64,000 nucleotides of DNA from a virus, in IMG/VR virus record IMGVR_UViG_3300021092_000011, positions 1-64,000 of that record; one strand, written 5' to 3'. A program made the position numbers and the translations under genes. A model generated the notes under the pieces. That model saw nothing but the letters and a program-made list of their open reading frames with translations, searched no databases and was not told the origin of the DNA. Position 1 is the first letter of the stretch. The number at the start of each line of letters is the position of its first letter. Below are positions 36,994-48,552 of this stretch, one piece after another.

Positions 36994-39900
36994 ATGGCTA
37001 ACAATCAGGATAAAATAACAAAACAAGAGGCAATTTCTTATGTGCGAAATTTTTGGACACAGTTTTCTAGGCCTGGTCAACAAAGGCACGAAATTGAAGT
37101 AAATGGTAAGAAAATACAGGTATCACCAACAGAGTACGCTATTGGTCCAGATTTGTATGATTACATTGTAGCTATTAGCAATAGTTCTGCTCCAGTATCA
37201 GCAGTTCAAATGTGGGCCACCCATCAGTATACAGGTTTACTTTTGAGGAGTAGAGACTCTTTATTTTCTCTTAATGATCGTAAAATATTTTTTTCCAAAG
37301 ACCAAAACGAAAAAAATAAGTTAAATTTTGATCAAAAGTCTAATCAGTATATTTATTATGATGGAGATGGTGAATACCTAAATACAAAATATGTAATTCA
37401 TCCGCAAGAATTTTTTCAAATAATATCTCCACATGGTTTAGACTTTACCAAAGTAGAACATTTGTCTGTCTATGACAAATTATATAAAAAGGCACTGCAA
37501 TCTGATCTTTTAAATATTGTGTTTTTTAAACCACAAATACAAAAATTTGCTCAAAAAAGATTCACCAGTAAAGCGGCTTTGCAAAAGAGCGCGATAGAAG
37601 GACTTACGCAAGATCCAGGTAAAGATTTTGATATCGAATGGCTTAATCTTTTAATTAAAGGCTATAACACTTTGTTAAAAGATCCAGTATTGGCGTATCA
37701 AATTCATCAATACATGCCAAAGCTAGCTCAATTTATTTTCGATTCACTAGCTGCAACTGCAGATTATTCAAATAATGGATTAGGCGGTAGTACAGACGAT
37801 CCATTGAATGATCCAGTTCAAATAGCAGTTAGAATGTTTAAGTCTTTTGGAATAGACGAAAATGGAGAAGCAGTATTTAGTCCAGCTTGGTCTTTGGTAA
37901 ACACAGCTGTAAGAATTCAAAAAGCTTTAGAGGAATTCCCATTCAGAGCCAATATACCACCAAAGACTCCTGATATTTTTCATCTTAGAATAGGAGCATC
38001 TAATTTTTATGTTCCTCCTGTATCTATAAATGTTGATGTTAATTTTAGATCAGGCAGTCTTACCGGGGGCGCAATAAGACAAAAGAACAGCCCAAAGTTC
38101 AATACAGGATATAAAGATACTGTTATATCGACTAGGTTGTATTTTCCAAACTATGAAGAGATATGGGGACTATCGGTATTAGATGGTTCAAGTATTGATC
38201 TAAGACAAGATAATTTTGATATAAAAATAAATAGTGATTCTGAAGAAAAAATAGACAAGTTTTTATCCTCCCTTAGGGGCCTTGTTGCAATGTTTAAGTC
38301 TTCTCCAATAATTCCAATAAAAAATGACTATTTAAATAGAGTGCACGGAATTACTGGAGTTACGTTATCCAATATGTCTATTTCTACAATTCCAAATTTT
38401 CCATTTTGTCTAGTAGTAGATTTGGAAATGAATGCATTTAATCATAAACCGTTTCTTCCTATGATTAAAGATTTTAATCAAGCAGTTCACTGGGGCAAGT
38501 ACAGGCATTACATGACTAGGGCTGGTCAAGACCTGGATAAGTACGTCAATGCGGAGTTCCTTATCAAAAAAGCAAGTGAGACAGAACAGGTTGTTGACAT
38601 TGAAAAAACTGAAAGTAATATAGTAGAAGAAACAATTTCCATACAACCATATTCAGATTGGAAAGATGGAAACAATATAGAAATTTACATGCCAGAAAGA
38701 CTTCAAAGTAAAATCTTTACTCCAGATACATCCACGTTTGCAACTGATCAAGAAAAGCTTTTATCAGATACGGGAAGAGATATTTGGTCATCAATTTTAT
38801 ATCGACTGGGAATAGACATTAATGAGTCAGCTAGTTATGGTAGATCGCTTGATCAAGTTGTTACAAGCAGAGAAATAATCATTAGTCCAAATGTAAGAAG
38901 AAAAGTTAATACAGCCCTAGATATACTTTTGGCTGGTAAAGATTCAAAAGAAATCAACGATAAAGTTTACGATTATTTAGCTAGAGTATATTTGCAAAAA
39001 AATCCAAATATTTTTATTATTCCAGATGGCTTAGATTATATCTTGAGAAAAACATCGCAAAGACCATCAGATCAGTATAACACTTTCAAGATACCCAGAA
39101 TGCCTATCGGCAGTGACGGAAAGCCGGTATCTGGCGTTACCTTGGTTGAGGTTAGGAACTACTTAGAATTTCAATCAAGAAACTCTAATGGACTTTTAGA
39201 AGAGTTGATTGAAAGAATAGTTGCAGAAAAACTTGCTGATCCAACTCTAAAAATAACTGAAATCGAAGCAAGAGAACAAGCAAAGCAGGAGTTGATCGAT
39301 TCCTTTAATAAAACCTTGTATGAAAGATTCTTTATAGCTGGACCAATTAAAGACTACATTGATGCAGCTCAAAGAAAGGAAGGATCTTATTCGTTCAACG
39401 AATGGGAAGTTCCTATGATAAAGGTTAATCTTAATCCTAAGAACGTTATAGTTGATGGCGTTAGTTTGACTATGGGTAATAATTTGGTAAAACTACAAGT
39501 TCAACTTCAAGATGAGCCAACATATCAGCACATAGGCGGTAAAGATACTTATATTAATATGTCACTAACTGTTTTTGGCGAGGAAGAGTTAATAAAACTT
39601 AGAAATATATTTGATCACATTAGCGGTTTAGCCAGACTTGAAAACGCAGCTGGAGTTATTGGATTTTTAGGATTAAAAAATATAATAACAACTTTAGCCG
39701 GAGTAAAATATGTCTTACCGCTAAGGTACAATGTGGATACAATACCTAATTTTCCTCATGTTTATAAAGTTCAATTAACTCTTGTTGATTTTGATATTTT
39801 TCAACAGAAGCGAGAAAGACTATCGCACAAACAACAAGAGAAATTTGCAGAAGAGTTTGGAACAAAGAAAAATCCATTTTTAAGAATAAAACAACTTTGG

Positions 39901-42900
39901 GGAGCATTTAACAGCTATCCAGATATGCCATTAGAATTAAGAAATAAAGAGGGCGATGTTGTCGGCTGTTTAGATCCAGATTATTATTTCAGAGGATTTG
40001 ACATGTTTGACAGGGATGTCATTAACAATCAATCCATACAAGAAACAGCTATTTTAAAGCCGTCAATGTTTGAGGGCACTTCAGAAGAATCAAAAGAAAA
40101 CGAAGAGAAAAAAGATCAAGTTCTCATAGATAAAATAGTTGATTATTTAAGAAATGATGAAATAGAAAACCTACAAGTGTTTGCCAACGCAAATCAGATT
40201 ACTCCATCAAAAATGTATTCATTAATTCAAAAAACAATTATTAAATATACTGGGTTTAGCGAAAGCCTTCTTCTTGACTATGTAGATAGTTTAACTATCG
40301 AAGATAAGTTATTTATTTTTTCTGATACTAATTTTGCAGTTCCAATGGGAGAGTTTAAAGTGGGAGAAATTACTTCTGGAGCAAAAGATAAATTAGAAGC
40401 TACATTATCAGAAATCTTAGATCAAACAAAAAATATCGAAGACAAACTTATAAGCATTGATCCAGACAATTTAATGGCTGGAGTAGATAACTCAAACGGC
40501 CAATTACTTGAGTATATGCATGGAATTGTCTATGCGGTTCCAGCAATGGAAGAAGGTTACAGTGTTCTCATACCGGCTATGATGCAAACCGCAGCTCGGA
40601 TATAACTTTGGCTATCTTAGTAGAGAAGATGGTAGATTTTATCTTCAAAATAATAGTTTTAATATAAAGGAAAAGATAGATCCAGAAAAAGGAAAAGTCG
40701 AGAAAAGATCAATACACTTTACAAAAGTTTCTGATTCCCAAACTCCAGATAACAATGTTCAAAAACCTCATATGTCAGAAATTGGAACTAAAGCTCTGGC
40801 CGATTATCAATACGCATATTCCAATAATGAACGCGGAGCAGAAACAATTTCAGGCAAAAAGGGCGATCAATATTCTGTAACAAAACATTGGGAGAAAATG
40901 CTGATAGATACATCCTATAGAGATCTTTCCGGAAGAATGATAAGAGCATTTCCAACATACATGCTATGGCTTATTGATGAGGGTGGAATGTTTTTTGGAA
41001 CTAAAGTTTTTAATAATTTTTATGGTCTTCAATCCTTAATTGATTTTTCCATAGTTCAATCTGAAGATATTTTAGGTGATACTCTTATTTTTAGAGTTTC
41101 CAATATGTACTCTAAACTCAACAGGCCTGAAACAAGCAGAATATTTGAAATCGGAACTCAGTCTGATCCTTCTCAAATAAATATGGCAGAGGGATTAAGT
41201 AAAATAGTTGATACGCTTTTAAATAGATCAAGAAATTTTAAAGCACATTTTGATAACAAATACATTGTTGACATAGAAAATATAAGACTTAAACCAGGTG
41301 TTAGAGTTCACTTAAGAGGCGGATATGGTTCTAATCCAAATGCACTTCAAACGTTGTTCAACGGATTAATTACCAATGTCGAAATGGGAGAAATAGTAAC
41401 TGTAACTTGTCAATCCGATGCTATAGAATTAAGTCCAATTATAAACTCGGCAAATAAAAAAGGAAATAGCGGAAAGATAGATGGCGGTATAAATACCGGC
41501 ATGTTTATGTCTGAGCCAAGAGATCTAATGGTTAAGTTACTGTCCATGGGCACGTCTAGATTCAGAGAGGCAATCGGGCATGCTACAAGAGGTACTGTTT
41601 TTTCTGAAAACAAATTTGGAATAAGACACTTTGGTACAATATTATATGAACCACTAAGTGATCTTGAGTTAGAAAAAAATAGAGCAATTAAACAAGCCTT
41701 TAAAAATGCAATAGATGTTGTCAGTGACGAATCTTTTGATATGTCACAGCTATTAAAAGCTGCTTGGAACAATACTGTTGGTTCATACAATGGCGTAGAC
41801 GCCGCAGTTATAGGTGGCTCAATTGCCGCTGGTGGAGTTGCGGGAGGTCTTCCTGGGGCATTTCTAGCAGGAGTGGCAGGAGGAGCACTAAGATTGCCAG
41901 TGGCTGGTCATATGAGGACTCTAATGGCTAATCTCTCTACTCAAAGAGATTATGAAGTTTTTAAAAGAAATATTTATCCAGGAAACGGTTTAGGTGTTTC
42001 GCAATTTTTGGGAGGAGACCTAGACGTTGGATGGTCAACAGCCGCGTCTGTTGATCAAGGAGCATACGATGAATTATCGATGAGCAGAAAAGCTTATCTA
42101 CAAAGACTTGGCGACGCCTCTTGGGATAGGGCAATACAAAATAACAACGCATTAATAGATGTCAATATAGCTGGTAAAGGGATTCAAAATACCAGCAATG
42201 CAATAGGTACATCTCAGTTATTAAGCGGAGCTGCAGCTGTAGCTGGAGTGGGATTAATAGCTACTGGCTTTCCTGTGTTTGGTTTTTTTGGTCAATCAAT
42301 GATTGGTTCAGGATTACTGGGAGCAATAAACGGAAGGACAACCGCCGGAATATTTGAAACACTGGGATTAGTATCTAGATCTGATGACGACATGCGCGGT
42401 TTTGATGAGGTATCTTTTAGAGCTCAAACATACATGAGAAGTGTTTGGGATATGTTTCAGCTATGTGCTAGATTATTGCCAAATTATATCTGTGCCATAA
42501 GACCATTCGAGGACAGGTCAACTATTTTTTACGGTAAACCACATTGGCTATATACTTCCGGAGTTATGCCAATATCAACAGGTTTTGTTGGCGAACAGGC
42601 TGCACTGCGAATGGGTAAAAAATATAATGGACCAAAAACAATAGATAGAGATAGTGATCTTGTCGAGCTATTAGACATTATCAACAGGGAAAGTAATCCT
42701 ATGGCTGACGCATCTGCTTTTCAGAAAAATTTTGAAGGATCATCTCCACTTGATTTAGCAGAAGAGTTTATTCAATCTGCATACGATGGGTCAAATGAAT
42801 TCCTACCCGTTTCATACATAAAAGATAAGTATAAAAAGAAACTAATTAACTTTGAAGATCCAAGAAGAATGATTTTTTATGATAAAACTCAAAAGAAAGT

Positions 42901-45900
42901 TGTGGCACGTTTGCCAGTAAACAAAGGCGTTGTTTCTGTTGGTTTTCACCTTCCATTTGGACAGCCAACTTCTACTGAAAGAAGCATTACAGATATAGCT
43001 GGAACACATAAGCAAATATCCAAACTACCGTTTAGATATCAATTTCCATATTTTACAGATAGAAAAACAACCTCATTTGACGGTTTTCATGGTGGTTATA
43101 TATTTAACTTCAATGCAAGAGCTCTGCTCGGATATTACAGTGACGGCGATGTATATCATAATATATTAAGCAATAAAGCCGCTAATGCTACCTCAGTTGC
43201 AGACGGTACCGTCCTCTTTGCGCGGCGACAATAAATCATTTGCTACCTCTGATGTAAATTTAAGAGGATCGTATAGTTATTTACAGTTAATAGTAGGAGA
43301 GTTTAAAGCGCTTCAAAACAGTTCTGGAATTACACAAAAACCAGATAATGAAGAAACTGGAAATGGTAATACTGCACCATCTTTTGTGTTCAAGTTTGAT
43401 TCTTTTTCTTACTCAAATAAACTATTGTCACAAGCTGGTTTTGAATCCGTTGCACAAATAATGAGCAGTCAAGCTTTCATGGATACAACTGGTCCCAGCA
43501 ATGCAGATTTTAATATAATAGTAATGCCATTTCCATCGTGGCATTCATTGATAAACACATCACTTACGCCCAATGCTAGCAATAGTGATCAAGTTTATAC
43601 TGGTAAAATAGATCCATACCAGGACGACAGTGAGAATTCCAATTATTATTATGGAGAGCATTTCGAATACCCCAATGCAAAACCAGCTCTTCTGCAAGAA
43701 TTATATAATAGAGAAACAAAGGTATATCATGAATGGGGAATGCCAGCAGATGCAAATGCTGAACAGTTTTATATAGCAATGAGATGGCCATATGAGCCAG
43801 TATGGTTTGATTCTAAGGAAATAAAAAATGCTTTTACAAATCAATATAAAGATAGTTTATATGGATTAAGACCACCTCAAGCTGCTGAAGATGATACATC
43901 AAAATGGTATCTATACGGCAAACCACAAGATTATAAAAACAGAAAAGTATTAGTATATAGTCCTGCAACAAATACCGCGGTCTGCTGTAAGCCAGCGTAC
44001 TTCCTGTGGGGAAATCAAAGAGATCAAATATTTTATGACTCTGGAAAAATAAAAAGCGATGATCCAAACGACATCGCATACGGCGAAAACGCACAAGCCA
44101 ATCCATTTATAGATGCAGTAGTTTCTCCCGATGCAGCATACTATCTTGGAATATTAAATAATAATTCAATGTTCTCAGAAAATAACAACTATAATGCAAA
44201 TCAGTATACTTTTGGAACTGAATATCTTGCCGGTAACCTCGACTCGACATATAACGATTTTCGTCGGTATTGTAAATTACTTAGGTGGTTATACTGCAAT
44301 GCCACAAGAATTTAAAGAAAGTTGGTCACAGAAATTCGATCTTTCTGAATATTATACTATCTCAAAATACTGGAGTGACAATGATAAAGTGGGAGGTAAA
44401 AGTGACTACTCAGGAGTTTCAATTGTTCCGATAGCAAGAAGTTGCTACTTTACATTTGTTGAAGACGATTTTCCACTTGGTGTAATTCCTGGTTCAATAG
44501 TCAAATCAAAATATTACGATCTATCAAGCAACTCAAAAACTTATTCGTCGGAAAAGAATTATATTATAGGATTTGGATCTTATGAACTAGGTAAATCTCA
44601 ATCTAAACTGGAGGCAACCTATCATGGAAACGATGCAGTATCATATGATCAGTATCAAACGCTTGATGAAAACACAGAACATAGGTCCTTTGGATATTTG
44701 GCAGATGTATTGTCGGATATTGATTCTATTAAAAACAATGACGCAATTGAGGGTGACTTATTTAGACCACTGCAGGAAATAACTTTTAGAACCAGAGAAG
44801 AAAAAAGAATTCAGGCAATATTAGGTGGAAACTATACGCTTTGGTACGACAAAATACTTAGTGCAAAACTTAATGATTTAAGCAAGAAGTCACTCTACGC
44901 TGTACTAGATAAAGAAGTTGACACCTTTAAAGACAAAGACTCAAGCAACACTGGTAGAAGTACATTTATAGACGTTTTCGATGCTACAGACATACAGGTC
45001 TCAATAGAGGCAAGACAAAATTATGATGAAGATTATTCAACTAGCGTCAGCGTAATAGCAGGAAACGGAAGAACATTAGCTCAAGCAAGAGAAATATGGG
45101 ACTTTTTTAGAATTACTTTCCATGAAGAAAAAATGGTAAAATCACTTTTTCAAGAGGCGTACGGTTTAGATCCAGATGATGACGAAAAACTTCCATCCTT
45201 TGTAACAGATCTGATACTCCTAAAATCAGATGATACTTCAATTTTTACTAGATACATAGATCCAAAAAATAAAGACGTAGATGCACTAGATGAATTTGAA
45301 GTTCTATTAGGAGAACAATATCTAGAACAAGGAATAAGTGTGCAAGGACAAAAAACGGACACCGCTAAAATTAAAGAAGCGGTTAACTTCAGTGCACAAA
45401 AATTTATTGATAAAAAAGCAGATAAAAATATAAAAGATGATGTTCCAGGTTTATTAACAGATTTAGATACGGCCTTAAGAAGAAAGTTTTCTAAACTAAC
45501 TGGTTTGTTAAGCTTTTTAGTTATGACAAAAGTTGAAGGGAATCTCACTTCAGAAGACGCAACAGAGCTTAATCTTATATCTTTTCAATCTGATTTATTT
45601 GATGGTAATTACAAAAATATTGAAGAAACGAAGAGACAAGAAATTTTAAGTAAAATAGATTCACCAAAGAAATTGTATTTATTTATAGTGGGTTGGTTTA
45701 GGCAAATAATGTGGTCAGATGCCTACAACAGAGCATGGTTAGTCTTAAAGCCAAATAGAAGACTTACTCATTATTCTTCTAATCCGCTCTTCTTTGGCTT
45801 AAAGGATATAAGTTTTGGCAGGGAAGACGGACTTTGGGACTTTTCTCCAGTATACAAAGCATGGCAGGCCTTCATAGATCCAAATTCTGACTACGCTAAA

Positions 45901-48552
45901 AAACCAAGTAGATTTAAGGAATTTTTAGTAGCAAATGCATCTGAGGGGGACAGTGCCACACACTGGTTTTCGGCTGCTTTTGAAGATACTAAAGATTTCT
46001 GGGACAGAAATGTTGGAATATACTTTACCGCAATCTCCGAAGGTTTAACTGGGCTTTTAAATATGTTTAAGCTTTCAATGGCTCAAATGGGATATGGTTT
46101 GGCCGAGATAGATAACCTTAATAAGCAAGCAAATGTTTTAAATAAATATTTAAATGATTCTATTTATTACACAATGGGTAATCCAGGAACACTATTAAGA
46201 GCAGTGGATAATCCGTTTACAAGAGAGTACGGAGAACCGGTAGTGGAGATAAGGGAACCATTTCAAAGAGTTCACTATCTAAGTTCTTTTACTCATATTT
46301 TATCTAATAAAATTCAAGAAAATATAAACGATGTTGCGACTGTAGTTACAGCTGTTTCTGATGGAAAATACCCAGTTACTGTGGCTTTGGACAAAGCAGC
46401 TTCGCCAGAAAGGCAAGTTGAAAAAACAGTAGAAACTGGATTGTATTTTGACAATATACGAGGTTCTGGATTTTTTGGAATTCTTCATCCAATTTTTCAT
46501 CCATTTGAAACCGTAAGAGGAATATCTAAAATGGCACAAGGATCGCCAGATGAGCTGACCGCAAGAAGAGTTGCGCTTTCCCATTTAAAGGAATCAGTAA
46601 AAGATATTTATACTGGAGAATTAATAGTGATAGGATCGCCAGATATAAGACCTCATGATCTAGTTTATTTAGCTGACGTATACGAAAGAATGTATGGCCT
46701 ATTTGAAGTTGAGCAAGTAGTTCATCATTTTACTCCGGAGCTTGGTTTTGTAACATCGATAACGCCCAATGCACTAGTGACCGTAAACGATCCATCGAGA
46801 TGGTTTATGTCTTCCTGGCTCGCCTCCTGGTTGAGTCTACAGACATTAAGAAACGATACTAGATATCTGCTGTCTGTTGCAAATTCTAGAACGGGAATAA
46901 TTTCTGGAGGCAATGTTTCTGTAGACAGATTGGCAGAAGCGCTTAGTGTTCAAATGTTAGGCGGAGTACAATATACTCACGGTCATTCGGCTTTAGTTAA
47001 AGACATTATGGCAAACTTTACAGCTAATTCATTACCAGATGCACAGCGACAACTCGCATTGTCGAGTCTAGGTAAAAGCGGTAAAATAGAACAACCAGAT
47101 TTAAACTCCGTCAAAACCGCATTTATTTCAACTGGAGTTGCAACTGTAGTTGGTGGAGGTTTAGCAGCTCTTGCAACTGTGGCCACAGGAGGCGCAGCGC
47201 TGGTAGCAGTCGGTGCAGCAGTTGCTGGTAGCGCTATCTTCTCTGACGCTGCGTGGAGTGGTTGGAAATTTATAAGAGATAACATACTTGATCAGCATGG
47301 CTGCTACGTTCAATATTTGTCAAGAAACGGACAGCCAATGGATGCTGGGCTATCTTACAATCAAGGAATGGTAGTAGGCAAGTATCACTCAAAAGCACTC
47401 TTGCCAGGTATACTTGGAGTGAACAGCAGAAGACTGATTAGGACACAACAGGGAAATGCTTACGTACGAACAGATGAGCTTTTGAAAAACTTAGGATGGA
47501 AAGAAAAAGACATAGCTGATCTTGTTAGGCACATAAGCTATGAAAATGCATTAGTAAGTGCAAAAGTTTTACAATATTCCGGTATAGGCCCAGAAAAAGC
47601 AGGATTAAATCAATTCTTTAAAATTTTAGTAAAAGTTGTTGATAACGGATTTATTGACGGAGACACAATAAAAGTTGTAGACATATTAAATCCTGATAGC
47701 AAAGAGTTTTCTGTTAGATTTGAAGGAATAAACGCAGCAGAATTAAATGTATTTAAAGATATAAATATTGGCGTAGATGGAAAAGTATATAGAGCAGGGA
47801 CTTTTGATCCAAGTAGTCCAGGAGGAAAAGCAAGAGTTTATGTTGAAGAGTCTTTAAGAGATAAAATATTTGTTTTAAGAGTAGCACCAAATTCAACATT
47901 TGGTTCCACGGAATCAGTGAACGCTCAATCGTTTGATGCAGGCTCTTCGCAAAATAAACAAGAAAATTACTTAAAAGATACAACTATTTCCGAAAATGGT
48001 TTTGGACAGAAAACACAAACGACATTTAATAGAACACTTGGTACCATTTTTCACAGAGTTACAACCAATGAACTTAATTTATACATTGACACAATTAGAT
48101 CAGTTTTCATATCCAATGATTTAAATTTTAATAAAATAAAAGAAACAGTAAAACAATCAATATTTTCAGAAAAAATAGGAAATCAAATACTTAATCCAAT
48201 CGCTCAGTATTTTGAAAATATTTACCAAGAAATACTAAGTAATAATTTATATAAAGATTATTTTATTTCACCAACAAATGTTGACGATCCTTTATTCGGA
48301 CTTTCGCAAAATCTTATTGATTTATTTAATGTATCAGTTGAAATAAAGATAATTGAATCCTTATATTCAAAATCAACAGAATGGCCGTTAATCCTATGGG
48401 ACGAGTACTATTCTGATGGAACCCCGGCTACACTCAACTGGGAAATGGTTGTTTCAAATCTTGCAACAGTATACACCAAGTCTCTATTGTTTAATCAGGA
48501 TTCAGTTAACTTAGATACAGATTATATTGGAGAATTAGGAAGAAGGGGATAA
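36994..48552 (+). CDS. 3,851-residue baseplate hub-like protein, read through three CGG +1 shifts
   Basis: Four open segments join at CGG 40597, 43223 and 44265 without a credible SD and start between them, giving one protein of about 3,851 residues. Residues about 1,600-1,640, 1,740-1,780 and 3,375-3,415 are Gly/Ala-rich hydrophobic stretches. Residues about 3,075-3,270 (EPVVEIREPFQRVHYLSSFTHILSNKI ... GSPDIRPHDLVYLADVYERMYGLFEVEQVVHHFTPELGFVTSI) resemble the late part of phage hub (gpD-type) proteins. Residues about 3,545-3,635 (GFIDGDTIKV ... VRFEGINAAEL ... GGKARVYVEESL) resemble a staphylococcal-nuclease fold with one acidic residue changed to Asn. Probably the central hub plus peripheral domains fused. 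Confidence 0.7.
40597..40600 (+). other. CGG +1 recoding site 11 (CGGA)
   Basis: GCT-CGG; zero frame ATA TAA. The +1 frame reads GYNFGYLSREDGRFYLQNN and stays open. Confidence 0.85.
43223..43226 (+). other. CGG +1 recoding site 12 (CGGC)
   Basis: GCG-CGG; zero frame CGA CAA TAA. The +1 frame reads GDNKSFATSDVNLRGSYSYL. Confidence 0.85.
44265..44268 (+). other. CGG +1 recoding site 13 (CGGT)
   Basis: CGT-CGG: an ordinary Arg codon (CGT) directly precedes the recoded CGG. The +1 frame reads GIVNYLGGYTAMPQEF and is open for over 1,400 codons. Confidence 0.85.

Noticed and set aside
40772-44315. Separate genes starting at 40772, 43185 and 44194
   Set aside because: These starts have no convincing ribosome-binding site and lie inside frames that are already open from the upstream CGG. 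The same applies to 48790, 52638, 55455 and 59332.
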